A stretch of 64,000 nucleotides of DNA from SZUA-35 sp965530755 (GTDB lineage Bacteria > Actinomycetota > Acidimicrobiia > Acidimicrobiales > SZUA-35), in NCBI GenBank assembly GCA_965530755.1, contig CBESNA010000009.1, positions 1-64,000 on the forward strand. Direction: 5' to 3'. The notes under the pieces were generated by a model. It did no database searches and was not told the origin of the DNA. It saw nothing but the letters and a program-made list of their open reading frames with translations. Numbering within the stretch: position 1 is the stretch's first letter; every line of letters begins with the position of its first letter. Shown in pieces: positions 45,098 to 53,692 of this stretch. The translations under genes and the position numbers were made by a program.

Positions 45098-46648
45098 TCA
45101 GGCCAGGTAGCGCTCGAGAACGTTCTGGGTGACCTGGGAGACGCCGTCGTCATCCGCCAGCCCGAACGCCCAGTCGGTCGTGCCGACCGTGACCACCTCG
45201 CCGCCGTCTGTTCCGAACGGCCGGCAGACGAGCATGACGGCGCTGCCGTGACGGATGCGAGCCAGGGAGTCATCGTCGATCCGGCCGAACAGCCGCCCGG
45301 CGAGGAACTCCAGATCGCCCTGATCGCTCAGCGCAGAGATCGATTTCGGGTACTCACCCATCCCGATGTTCGAGGCCGGACTGAACGCAACGATCTCGAT
45401 GTCCTCCGGTAGCCCGGCCAACGGTTTCGCCACCGGCAGCTGGTGGTCGTCGAACTGGATGGGGCATCCCAGCGTCTCGTAGCCGACGGCGCCGTGTTTG
45501 GATCCGAGCTGGTCGCCGTAGCGAAGGCCTGTGCGCGCGAGCAGCCAGTGATCGTCTCGATACACCGTGAAACCTCCCGATCCGCGGGCCACTCCGGCGC
45601 CGAAGCGGTAGTAGAGCCCCCACGCCGACCCGCCACCGAGCAGTGACCATTCCGGACGACCAACGACCGGGTCGCACCACATGCCCGTCATGGCCTCGGG
45701 GCGTCCTTCGGTGACGGCGGGATCGGACTCGAGGGCCGTGTATTTGTGGCAGACCATCGTGGTTCCACCCCTGTCCTCTATTGGCTCGATCCGGACCTGC
45801 CAGAACATCGTGTTCCCCGAGAAGCTCGCGTAGTCGCCACCGGCGGCCACGTATGCCTCGACCGCGTCGCGTTGGGGAGCCGACCAGTACTCGTCGTGAC
45901 CGACGCCGAGAACGAGGTCGTATCCGTCGAGCACGCTCGAGCCAGCTTCGAGATCGGTCGAGACTGCGTAGTCGAATTCGAAGCCACGACCTTCCGCCCA
46001 TTCGACGAATCGACGTTCGAAGGTGAACCAACCGGAGGATCCGATGGCCGGCGGATAGTTGTTGGCGAGCCGGTAGGACTGGAAGATCTCGCCGTCGACG
46101 TCGAAGTCCTCGCCCCATCGCGCCGGCCGTGCCTTGCGGTCATCCCGGTCGACCTCGGGCCGACACAACATGCCCCGACCGAAGGGCCGCTGGAACGACA
46201 CCTGGGTACCGCCGGTGTACAGGCTCGCACCGCCCCAGTTGTTGTAGGCGTTCCAGGTGTTGGTCGCGAGGACGAGCAAGGCGCGAGCCCGGCGTTCCGA
46301 CGGCCGCACGACGAAGCCGGCGTGGGCGACCGAGCGTTCGGCCGGTGATCCAACAGCCGTCAACGTGACGAGGTAGAAGCCGGAGGCCCAGTCCTCGCCG
46401 ATCGGCACGCTCACCGACGCCGGCCAGCCGCACCCGTTGGCGTCGGCGTCGACAGGAGGCGGGACGAAGTTGCCTGGCAGTCCCGACTCCTCGTGCACGA
46501 CAATCCTGCTGCTCCCCCATCGTTCGATCAGCAGATCGAACGTGTCGGTCTTGCAGGAAACGTGGAGTTCGACCGTCTCACCCGTTCGGCAACTCAGCGC
46601 CCCGGCATAACCCTCGATGTCGTCGTGGAAGGTGGGGTCGTCGGCCAT
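45098..46648 (-). CDS. N,N-dimethylformamidase large-subunit-like protein
   Basis: 516 residues. An N-terminal Ig-like domain of about 120 residues (GETVELHVSCKTDTFDLLIERWGS) is followed by the core ATNTWNAYNNWGGASLY and GYDLVLGVGHDEYWSAPQRDAVEAYVAAGGDYASFSGNTMFW, typical of DMFase_B. The related enzyme has an Fe site in this domain. Shorter than the usual subunit (about 760) and no small subunit is encoded nearby, so the substrate may differ. Confidence 0.82.
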   Translation of the reverse strand: MADDPTFHDDIEGYAGALSCRTGETVELHVSCKTDTFDLLIERWGSSRIVVHEESGLPGNFVPPPVDADANGCGWPASVSVPIGEDWASGFYLVTLTAVGSPAERSVAHAGFVVRPSERRARALLVLATNTWNAYNNWGGASLYTGGTQVSFQRPFGRGMLCRPEVDRDDRKARPARWGEDFDVDGEIFQSYRLANNYPPAIGSSGWFTFERRFVEWAEGRGFEFDYAVSTDLEAGSSVLDGYDLVLGVGHDEYWSAPQRDAVEAYVAAGGDYASFSGNTMFWQVRIEPIEDRGGTTMVCHKYTALESDPAVTEGRPEAMTGMWCDPVVGRPEWSLLGGGSAWGLYYRFGAGVARGSGGFTVYRDDHWLLARTGLRYGDQLGSKHGAVGYETLGCPIQFDDHQLPVAKPLAGLPEDIEIVAFSPASNIGMGEYPKSISALSDQGDLEFLAGRLFGRIDDDSLARIRHGSAVMLVCRPFGTDGGEVVTVGTTDWAFGLADDDGVSQVTQNVLERYLA

Positions 46649-46896
46649 GCACCGACCCTAGTCATGCCGCCAAGGACGAAACCATCGACCGCCCACCACA
46701 CGTGCCCGTCCGGCAACGAGCAGTGACGAAAACCGGACATCGAGTGATGGTGTGCCCGTTCTCCGTGGCATTCGAGCGAGGTTCTGGCCGAGAATGGTCC
46801 ACCAGGTTTCGACAAGGATGTGACGCCTTACACTCCGCCGACACGGAAGTGGGCGATGGTTGCCGTGGGCATCATCCTGAACGAGGCGGTGTGTTG

Positions 46897-48042
46897 ATGC
46901 GCGTAGGTCTTCGAATGATGGCGGCTTTTGCTGCACTGACCGGCATGGCGGTCTCGACCGCAGCTTTTGTGCCCGCGGTGCACGCTCAGACGGCGGACGA
47001 GGCAACCTGTGTCACCGTCGATTTCACCGGCCAGAAGCTCATCGTTGGACGAGCTGATCGCACCACCGCCATTGCCGTGGCATTGCCGGCCGGAGAAATC
47101 TCCATTCCGTCGGCCCGGTCCTCCGACGGGTACCCGACTCGCGTATCGGTGATCCAGTCCTCGGAGAAGTACGAAATCGAGTTCCTCGCCGCCGACGGCA
47201 GCATCGTTGCGACGTCACAAGCGACCGGCGATGTGCCGGACGAACTCGCCTTCGCCGAATGGGTGGGACCGCTGGGGTCCACCTTCCTCCCGGCCCCCGC
47301 AGTTGCTGTTCGTGCCCATCACCGCCCAGACCTCCCGTACGACGGAACGCCCCAAAGCGTGCTCGCCGACGAGGTGACGTTCTGCTTCGACGGTGACGTG
47401 AGCGGGCCCGCACCCACCTGTGGCGACACGGGTGTCACCACCAACCCAGACGGCACCCCATGCGACACACCCGCCTGCGGCGACCCAGGCGTCACCACCA
47501 ACCCAGACGGCACCCCCTGCGAACCCACCTGTGGCGACACGGGTGTCACCACCAACCCAGACGGCACCCCCTGCGAACCCACCTGTGGCGACACGGGTGT
47601 CACCACCAACCCAGACGGCACCCCATGCGACACACCCGCCTGCGGCGACCCAGGCGTCACCACCAACCCAGACGGCACCCCATGCGACACACCCGCCTGC
47701 GGCGACCCAGGCGTCACCACCACCCCGGACGGCACCCCATGCGACACGCCGACGACCACCGAGCCGGACGGCACCACGACCACCACCGATGGTGGTGACG
47801 CGGCCGGGCCGACCGTGAGCACTACGGAAGCTCCGACAACGACGGCCGCCCCGACCACCGCAGCTCCGACCACCGCAGCTCCGACCACCGCTTCCCCGAC
47901 CACGGCGGGCGAAGAGGTCGCCGGACCGACGACGTCGCTTCCCGCCACGGGAAGCAGCACAGGTCTCATCCTCGGCCTGGGCGGGATCATCGTTGCGGCC
48001 GGTGCCGCCATGGTGGCGACCCAACGCCGTACTGCGGCCTGA
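46897..48042 (+). CDS. LPXTG-type surface protein with Cys repeats
   Basis: 381 residues. Signal peptide to about residue 30 (VSTAAFVPAVHA|Q). An N-terminal beta-type region to about 170 follows. Residues 175-285 hold six units of CGDxGVTTNPDGTPC with EPT or DTPA linkers. A PTTAA repeat linker then leads to sortase signal SLPATG, a TM helix and the tail QRRTAA. It is exported, sortase-anchored, and very Cys-rich. ATG 46897 follows GAGG; the frame to 46702 lacks a ribosome site. The next gene is DsbB-like, which would form the disulfides. Confidence 0.85.
   Translation: MRVGLRMMAAFAALTGMAVSTAAFVPAVHAQTADEATCVTVDFTGQKLIVGRADRTTAIAVALPAGEISIPSARSSDGYPTRVSVIQSSEKYEIEFLAADGSIVATSQATGDVPDELAFAEWVGPLGSTFLPAPAVAVRAHHRPDLPYDGTPQSVLADEVTFCFDGDVSGPAPTCGDTGVTTNPDGTPCDTPACGDPGVTTNPDGTPCEPTCGDTGVTTNPDGTPCEPTCGDTGVTTNPDGTPCDTPACGDPGVTTNPDGTPCDTPACGDPGVTTTPDGTPCDTPTTTEPDGTTTTTDGGDAAGPTVSTTEAPTTTAAPTTAAPTTAAPTTASPTTAGEEVAGPTTSLPATGSSTGLILGLGGIIVAAGAAMVATQRRTAA
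47419..47750. repeat. Six tandem 48-60 bp units encoding CGDxGVTTxPDGTPC
   Basis: Near-identical DNA units encode a two-Cys motif with alternating linkers (EPT, 54 bp; DTPA, 57 bp). The codons are almost identical between units, so recent amplification or gene conversion is likely. There is no spacer structure, so this is not a CRISPR. Length variation between strains is expected. Confidence 0.9.
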
Positions 48043-48099
48043 TCCGCCTCGGCTCCGACCTGCCACCGCAGGTCGGAGCGGACCGGCGATACTGACCCG

Positions 48100-48597
48100 A
48101 TGAATGCTCCAGACGTTGCTTCGGTGTTCGCCGCGATTCTCCTCGCGGCGCTACTCGCCACCTTCACCGGGGTCTTCCATCCGCATGCAAAGGGCTTCTA
48201 CCGTCGGTGGAGTCTCGTCGCTGCGGCTGCGGTGGCCGTCGGCGCTACAGCAGGCAGTCTCTACTTCTCCGAGGTCGCCGACTTCATCCCATGCGAGATG
48301 TGCTGGGTACAGCGGATCTTCATGTACCCGCTCGCCTTCATCCTTCCGTTGGCCGCGATTCGCAAGCAGCGTGAGATTGCGTTGTACGGCATCGTGCTGG
48401 CCGTGATCGGCCTCGGGTTCTCGATCTACCACATCCAGATCCAGCTCCGACCCGACCAGTCGACATCGTGCGATCTGCTGAATCCTTGTTCGGCGAAGTG
48501 GGTCGACGCCCTCGGATTCGCCACGATTCCTCAGATGGCAGCCGCATCGTTCGTCTTGATTCTCGTTGCCCTCACCGTGCAACTCAGGTCTCGCTAA
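48100..48597 (+). CDS. Disulfide bond formation protein, DsbB/BdbC-like
   Basis: 165 residues with four TM helices. Cys65-x-x-Cys68 in IPCEMCWVQRIFMYPLA and Cys124...Cys130 in STSCDLLNPCSAKW are the two redox pairs of DsbB-like proteins. It re-oxidises a DsbA/BdbD-like partner by passing electrons to quinone. It lies 57 bp downstream of the Cys-repeat surface protein, whose many Cys pairs are plausible clients. Confidence 0.9.
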   Translation: MNAPDVASVFAAILLAALLATFTGVFHPHAKGFYRRWSLVAAAAVAVGATAGSLYFSEVADFIPCEMCWVQRIFMYPLAFILPLAAIRKQREIALYGIVLAVIGLGFSIYHIQIQLRPDQSTSCDLLNPCSAKWVDALGFATIPQMAAASFVLILVALTVQLRSR

Positions 48598-48619
48598 CGC
48601 GAGATCTCACCGGATGGAG

Positions 48620-49471
48620 TCATGGCCGGACCGTGGCCCAACCACGCTCGAAGTCGCGATCGGGGTGGACCGCGCTGAGGGGGTCTTCGCTGTCTCGCCA
48701 ATAGCCCAGACCGTTCCCCGCCTTGGCGTAGCCGACGAACCTGAGCAAGTCATCTGGCCAGCTCTGCACCTCTGCGGGAGGGCACTCGAGGAACTGATTG
48801 GTCGACTGTGTCAGCCAACCCACCCCATGCTGCAGCGAGAGCCCGCTCCGCCAGGTCTCGGACGTGTTGTCGCCCCCGCCGTGATAGACGCTCCCGGTGT
48901 AGAGAAGCAGTGAACCCTGTGACATCTCGGCCGCGACCGTCTCACTGCGATCGGCCTTCTCTCGGTTTCCCCAACGATGAGATCCAGGTGCAACTCGAGT
49001 GGCGCCGTTGGCTTCGGTGAAATCGGTGATCGCCCACATTCCGTTCAACTCGACCTCGACATCGAAGTCCACCATGTCGTATTTCCACTGGTCGCGGTGG
49101 ATGCGCTGGCCGATCTCACCCGGTCCGATCTCGATGAACTCGGCGGCGGAGAACCGCCAACTGCTGGCGTGGCCCAACACATGGTCCCCGGCCAGAACCA
49201 CCGCAGGATGCAGAGCGATCGATCGGAAGGTGGCCGATCGAGGCAGCGGCGCACCGAGGCGGCGAGTTCGATGCCCCTCGAAATCGCTGGCCCCAACCGA
49301 CGCTCGATTCATGAAGGTGCCCAGCTCGTCCGCGATCGACAGCATCACCTCGGGAGCGACAGCGTTCTCCACGACGCAGCATCCGGCTTCGTCGAGCGCA
49401 TCCGCCAGGTCGAGCCCGATTCGATCGAGCCGGACCGTCGGCAGTCCGGTGAGCTGGCGGTGGTTCGGCAT
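48620..49471 (-). CDS. Phytanoyl-CoA dioxygenase (PhyH) family protein
   Basis: A 283-residue Fe(II)/2-oxoglutarate-type dioxygenase. The HxD pair is in RIHRDQWKYDMV and the distal His in YTGSVYHGGGDN; the oxoglutarate Arg is probably in ETWRSGLSLQ. Acts on an unknown hydroxylation substrate. ATG 49471 is chosen; the ORF extends to 49747 but overlaps the divergent gene. Confidence 0.85.
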   Translation of the reverse strand: MPNHRQLTGLPTVRLDRIGLDLADALDEAGCCVVENAVAPEVMLSIADELGTFMNRASVGASDFEGHRTRRLGAPLPRSATFRSIALHPAVVLAGDHVLGHASSWRFSAAEFIEIGPGEIGQRIHRDQWKYDMVDFDVEVELNGMWAITDFTEANGATRVAPGSHRWGNREKADRSETVAAEMSQGSLLLYTGSVYHGGGDNTSETWRSGLSLQHGVGWLTQSTNQFLECPPAEVQSWPDDLLRFVGYAKAGNGLGYWRDSEDPLSAVHPDRDFERGWATVRP

Positions 49472-49521
49472 CGACGAAGTTTCGCGGAGGACTGCCTTCC
49501 GCGCCATGCCATGATGCCCAG

Positions 49522-50046
49522 GTGTCGCCTCGTGCATCGATTCCAGCGCTCCGCTCGCCGTCCCCGTCGCTGATCGGGTGGGGCTGGGTCGCCCTCCAGG
49601 CTCTGGTGCTCGTCGCTCTGATCGCGCTCGACGGAGCCGACGACTGGCCGACGCCACGGTGGCTCGAACTCCTTGGCACGGGTGTCGTGATCGTCGGCCT
49701 GCTGATCGCAGCAGTGGCGGCGGGCGGTCTCGGCCGACTCCTGACACCCACTCCGGTCCCGAAGGCCGGGGGCCAGCTCGTGACCACCGGCTTCTATCGC
49801 TACGTGCGCCACCCGGTCTACACCGGCGTCCTCCTGGTCGTGCTTGGTCTCGTCATTGGTTCTGGCCGATGGCTCAGCCTCGTTGTCGGGGTGATCGCGA
49901 TCGCGTTCTTCTACGCCAAATCATCGTGGGAGGAACAACGGCTGACCGAGCACTACCCGGGCTACCCGGCCTATCGGGAGACAACACCGCGGTTCGTTCC
50001 GCGACTGGGCTTTGGTCCACGACCGCGCTCCGGTCTGCGAGACTGA
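49522..50046 (+). CDS. Isoprenylcysteine methyltransferase-type membrane protein
   Basis: 174 residues with four TM helices. GQLVTTGFYRYVRHPVYTGVLL and FFYAKSSWEEQRLTEHYPGYPAYRETTPRFVP are the AdoMet-binding and catalytic features of the ICMT/PEMT family. The bacterial substrate is unknown. GTG start. First gene of the run leading to the M20, astA and astB genes, with an 7-bp gap to the next. Confidence 0.85.
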   Translation: MSPRASIPALRSPSPSLIGWGWVALQALVLVALIALDGADDWPTPRWLELLGTGVVIVGLLIAAVAAGGLGRLLTPTPVPKAGGQLVTTGFYRYVRHPVYTGVLLVVLGLVIGSGRWLSLVVGVIAIAFFYAKSSWEEQRLTEHYPGYPAYRETTPRFVPRLGFGPRPRSGLRD

Positions 50047-50053
50047 CACGACC

Positions 50054-51268
50054 ATGTCCTCACTCTCAGCCGATCTCGATGCCGTCCGAAACACCATCGG
50101 GGGCCGGCTCGACCACCTCACCGCTGACATCGTCGCGTTGTGCGAGATCAATTCGGGCTCGTTCAACTCCGACGGCGTCAATCGCGTCGGTTCTCGGCTG
50201 GCAGAGATCACATCGGCGTTGCGGCCGGCGACCATCGAGCACCTGTCGGTGCCGGAAGCACAGGTGATGGGGCCGGACGGAACCACAGCCTCCTCACCCA
50301 TGGGCGATGCTCTTCGCGTCCGCAACCGACCGGACGCCCCGTTCCAGGTGTGCCTGTTCGGCCATCTCGACACTGTTTTCCCAGAAGACCATCCCTTCCA
50401 GACCGTCACGGTCGACCGATACCGGCTGGCCGGTCCCGGCGTGGCCGACTGCAAGGGCGGCCTCGTCTTGGCCACAGAGGTCGCTCGGGCGCTCGACGAA
50501 TCACCCTGGGCAGAGAACATCGGCTGGGAGCTGCTCGTCGTCCCCGATGAGGAGATCGGGTCGAACAGCTCCAAGCCGCTCCTGCGGGCCGCAGCCGAGC
50601 GATGCGATCTGGGCATCGGCTTCGAGCCCTCTCTCCCGTCTGGGGGAGTCGCCGGCGCCCGGAAGGGAACACTGACCGCCCACACCGTCGTGCGCGGTGT
50701 CGCCGCTCACGTCGGTCGAGCCCATCATGAGGGCCGTTCTGCAATCAAGGCGCTGGCCGAACTCATCATTGCGCTCGAGGCGCTCAACGAACATCCGGGG
50801 GTGACGGTCAACACCGGCAAGATCTCGGGTGGCGGCCCCCTCAACGTCGTGCCCGACTTCGCGATCGCCAGCTACAACATGAGGGTCGCCGACGCCGAGG
50901 CGCAGCAGTGGGTGCAGGGACGCTTCAGCGAGGCCGTCGCCGCTTCGCCGCTCGATGTCGACCTCACTTGGACCGGATCACGCCCGCCGAAGATTCGGAC
51001 ACCGGCGATCGATCAACTCCTCACCGATGTGGCGGAGGCCGCCGGATCGATCGGTCTTGTCATCGAGGCCGAGGACACGGGCGGGTGCTGTGACGGGAAC
51101 GATCTCGCAGCAGCCGGGCTTCCGAACGTCGACAGTCTCGGCATCGTCGGTGGCGGTATCCACGGCATCAACGAGTTCGCCGACGTGGCGAGCATTCCTG
51201 ACCGAGCCGCCGTGATCATCGAGGTGATCAGACGAGCTCACGCTCGCTCCGAAGCAGGGCAGGCGTGA
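50054..51268 (+). CDS. M20 metallopeptidase, carboxypeptidase G2/ArgE-like
   Basis: 404 residues. FGHLDTVFPEDHPF, GPGVADCKGGLVLATEV, VVPDEEIGS and the CPG2-type ending TGGCCDGNDLA are the zinc sites. These enzymes cleave an N-acyl or glutamyl amide. The stop overlaps astA (GTGA) and astA overlaps astB (ATGA), so its job is probably inside the arginine succinyl pathway, e.g. hydrolysing N-succinylglutamate in place of the M14 AstE. That is inference. Confidence 0.85.
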   Translation: MSSLSADLDAVRNTIGGRLDHLTADIVALCEINSGSFNSDGVNRVGSRLAEITSALRPATIEHLSVPEAQVMGPDGTTASSPMGDALRVRNRPDAPFQVCLFGHLDTVFPEDHPFQTVTVDRYRLAGPGVADCKGGLVLATEVARALDESPWAENIGWELLVVPDEEIGSNSSKPLLRAAAERCDLGIGFEPSLPSGGVAGARKGTLTAHTVVRGVAAHVGRAHHEGRSAIKALAELIIALEALNEHPGVTVNTGKISGGGPLNVVPDFAIASYNMRVADAEAQQWVQGRFSEAVAASPLDVDLTWTGSRPPKIRTPAIDQLLTDVAEAAGSIGLVIEAEDTGGCCDGNDLAAAGLPNVDSLGIVGGGIHGINEFADVASIPDRAAVIIEVIRRAHARSEAGQA

Positions 51269-52335
51269 GCTCACGGGGCAAGAAGACCCAGCTCGCACCT
51301 GTGCTCCGTCTCGTTCGGCCTCAGGACGCGGATCGAGTCTGGTCGTTGCTCGAACCGGCCGGGAGCGACCTTCTCGGAATGACGTCCCTGCCAAGGTCCC
51401 ACGATGCCGCCGAAGCGGCGTGCGTCCAGTCGACCTCCGTGCTGTCCGACCTCGCGGCAGACACCTTCACACTCGACGACGGCGACCAAGCGAGCTTGCT
51501 GTTCATCCTGGTGAACGCGACCGACGGTCGACCGCTCGGCCTGAGCGGTGTGACCTTCAAACAGGCCGTGCCAAATCTGGCAGTTCGGGTCGTGACGAGT
51601 CGAGATGGACTCGGCCTCGACATGGCCAGCTTCTCATCGCCATGGACCCGGACCGAGCTCAATTCGAGCTTCATGGCCCCGGCCGCCAGGGGGAGAGGCT
51701 TCGGCACGCTGCTCTCGCGCGGGCGCTGCATGTTCCTCCATCAGGTGCATCGCCAGATCCCGTCGACGGTGGCCTCGCACGTCCGAGGTCGTTTCGACGA
51801 CGACGGGTCGGCACCGTTCTGGCAGTGTTTCGGCCACCATTTCGCGCCGGCATGGCTCACCTCGGTGGAAGCAGAGCGAGCAGTGGCCGACGATCCGACG
51901 AAACTCGGCGACCTCGTCGGCCACCGTCGACCAGTGACCGCAGACGTGCTCGCCTCACTCGGGCCGGTCAACCAGGCGTCCTTGCCTGCCTTCCGGGTGC
52001 TGATGCGCGAGGGCTTTCGGCCCAACGGCATGTACGACCCCGTCGACGGTGGACCGACACTCGTCGCAGAGACGGCCGATACAGCGACCGGCCGGGCACG
52101 GAGACGAGGCCGTCTTCGTTTGGCGACGGGCGAGCCCGTTGACTCTCACCCGGCCCTCGTCGCGGTGACTGCGGTGGAGGACTTTCGTGTGATCAGAGCA
52201 TCCGTCGAAGTCAGCTCGGCCGAGACCTTCGGTCTCACAGCAGATGACGCCGAAGCGCTCGGGGTCGCCGCCGGCGCTCTCCTCGCTGTTGCCGAGATCG
52301 GCGAGACGACCGAGAGCGAGCGAACGACGAAATGA
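51265..52335 (+). CDS. astA: Arginine N-succinyltransferase
   Basis: A 356-residue AstA homologue. LRLVRPQDADRVWSLLE begins; SLPRSHDAAEAACVQST, LGLSGVTFKQ, MAPAARGRGFGTLLSRGRCMFL (acyl-CoA loop) and PFWQCFGHHF follow, matching AstA. First step of arginine catabolism to succinylarginine. The GTG start overlaps the M20 stop and its stop overlaps astB, so all are coupled. Rare pathway in actinobacteria, more usual in gamma-proteobacteria. Confidence 0.9.
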   Translation: MSSRGKKTQLAPVLRLVRPQDADRVWSLLEPAGSDLLGMTSLPRSHDAAEAACVQSTSVLSDLAADTFTLDDGDQASLLFILVNATDGRPLGLSGVTFKQAVPNLAVRVVTSRDGLGLDMASFSSPWTRTELNSSFMAPAARGRGFGTLLSRGRCMFLHQVHRQIPSTVASHVRGRFDDDGSAPFWQCFGHHFAPAWLTSVEAERAVADDPTKLGDLVGHRRPVTADVLASLGPVNQASLPAFRVLMREGFRPNGMYDPVDGGPTLVAETADTATGRARRRGRLRLATGEPVDSHPALVAVTAVEDFRVIRASVEVSSAETFGLTADDAEALGVAAGALLAVAEIGETTESERTTK

Positions 52336-53657
52336 CGGGCGCGCGCGAGGTCAACATCGATGGTCTGGTCGGACCGACCCACAACTACGCCGGTCTGTCG
52401 CTCGGCAATCGAGCGTCGATGGGCAACGCCGGCTCGGTCTCGAACCCGAGGCGCGCTGCGCTCCAGGGACTCGCCAAGATGCGCCACCTTCATCATCTCG
52501 GCGTCGCCCAAGGCGTGATGCCGCCGCAACAGCGGCCGGATCCGATGGTGCTCGAACGGCTCGGCTTTGCTGTCGGCGCGTCGATCGCCGACGTCGCGCA
52601 ACACGATCCTCGGCTCGTTCCGATCGTGTCGTCTGCATCGTCGATGTGGGCGGCCAACGCTGCGACGGTCACGCCCTCGCTCGATGCCACCGACGGTCGC
52701 GTGCACCTCACCCCGGCCAATCTGTCGTCGACAGCGCATCGATCATTCGAGCATCGCCAGACCGAGCAGATCCTCACCGCCATGTTTCACGATGGCGAAC
52801 ACTTCGTTGTCCATCCGGCGCTGCCCTCGGCTGCGGTTTTCGCCGACGAAGGCGCGGCGAACCATGGTCGATTCTGCACCGCCCATGGCTCCGTCGGCAC
52901 CCACTTCTTCGTCTACGGACGTGACGGTGACGACCCGGTGGCCACGAATGGATTCCCCCGTCGCCAGACGCGCCTCGCCGGCGAGTTGATCAGTCGGAGC
53001 CACGGCCACGATCCCGGCAGAGTCATCCATGCCCGCCAATCCGCTCGGGCCATCGATGCCGGTGCATTCCACAACGATGTGGTGTCGGTCGTGAACGAGA
53101 ACGTCCTCTTCGCCCACGAAGCAGCGTTCGAGCATCGCGGCGACCTGCTCGATCAGCTCAGTGCTGCCGTCCCGGGGTTCAGGCTGCTCGAGGTGGCCGA
53201 GTCCGAGGTCCCGCTCGCCGACGCCATCTCGTCATACCTCTTCAACTCACAACTCGTTTCGCAGCCAGACGGAACAATGATCCTGATCGCCCCGGTCGAA
53301 GTCACCGAGACCGAATCGACCAGACGATTTCTCGATGGCGTGATCGCCGACGAGGATCACCCGATCGCAGCGGTCTCGACCCTCGATCTCCGAGAGAGCA
53401 TGCGCAACGGCGGCGGTCCGGCTTGCTTGCGACTTCGGGTCGTGATGACAGACGCAGAATTGGCGTCGGCGGCGCCACGAGTGTTGGCAGACGATCAGCG
53501 ACTCGATCAGCTCGAGGCATGGGTCGACACCCACTACCGGGACGAGTTGACCATCGACGACCTTGCCGATCCGGACATCGCCGACGAGAACAACCGAGCG
53601 CTCGACGAACTCACAGCGCTGCTCGGACTGGGCAGCATCTATCCGTTTCAGCACTGA
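52332..53657 (+). CDS. astB: N-succinylarginine dihydrolase
   Basis: 441 residues, normal length for AstB. REVNIDGLVGPTHNYAGLSLGN at the start is the family signature; HARQSARAIDAGAFHNDVVSVVNENVLFAHE holds the His/Glu part and NGGGPACLRLRV the catalytic Cys. It opens the guanidino group to give succinylornithine, CO2 and ammonia. ATGA overlap with astA. No astC or astD follows; the next gene is on the other strand. Confidence 0.93.
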   Translation: MTGAREVNIDGLVGPTHNYAGLSLGNRASMGNAGSVSNPRRAALQGLAKMRHLHHLGVAQGVMPPQQRPDPMVLERLGFAVGASIADVAQHDPRLVPIVSSASSMWAANAATVTPSLDATDGRVHLTPANLSSTAHRSFEHRQTEQILTAMFHDGEHFVVHPALPSAAVFADEGAANHGRFCTAHGSVGTHFFVYGRDGDDPVATNGFPRRQTRLAGELISRSHGHDPGRVIHARQSARAIDAGAFHNDVVSVVNENVLFAHEAAFEHRGDLLDQLSAAVPGFRLLEVAESEVPLADAISSYLFNSQLVSQPDGTMILIAPVEVTETESTRRFLDGVIADEDHPIAAVSTLDLRESMRNGGGPACLRLRVVMTDAELASAAPRVLADDQRLDQLEAWVDTHYRDELTIDDLADPDIADENNRALDELTALLGLGSIYPFQH

Positions 53658-53661
53658 TCCG

Positions 53662-53685
53662 TTCCAGCCGGCACAGGCCCTGGAA
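53662..53685. terminator. Weak inverted repeat between convergent genes
   Basis: TTCCAG-N12-CTGGAA, 5 bp past the astB stop and just before the stop of the giant gene. A short stem without T-run; a candidate bidirectional terminator of low strength. Confidence 0.3.
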
Positions 53686-53692
53686 GTCGGGG

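Noticed and set aside
46829..46834. TACACT as a -10 box before the LPATG protein
   Set aside because: No acceptable -35 element at a 16-18 bp spacing.
47419..47750. CRISPR-like repeats
   Set aside because: The units encode protein in frame with signal and sortase motifs, and linkers differ only by codons; no cas genes.
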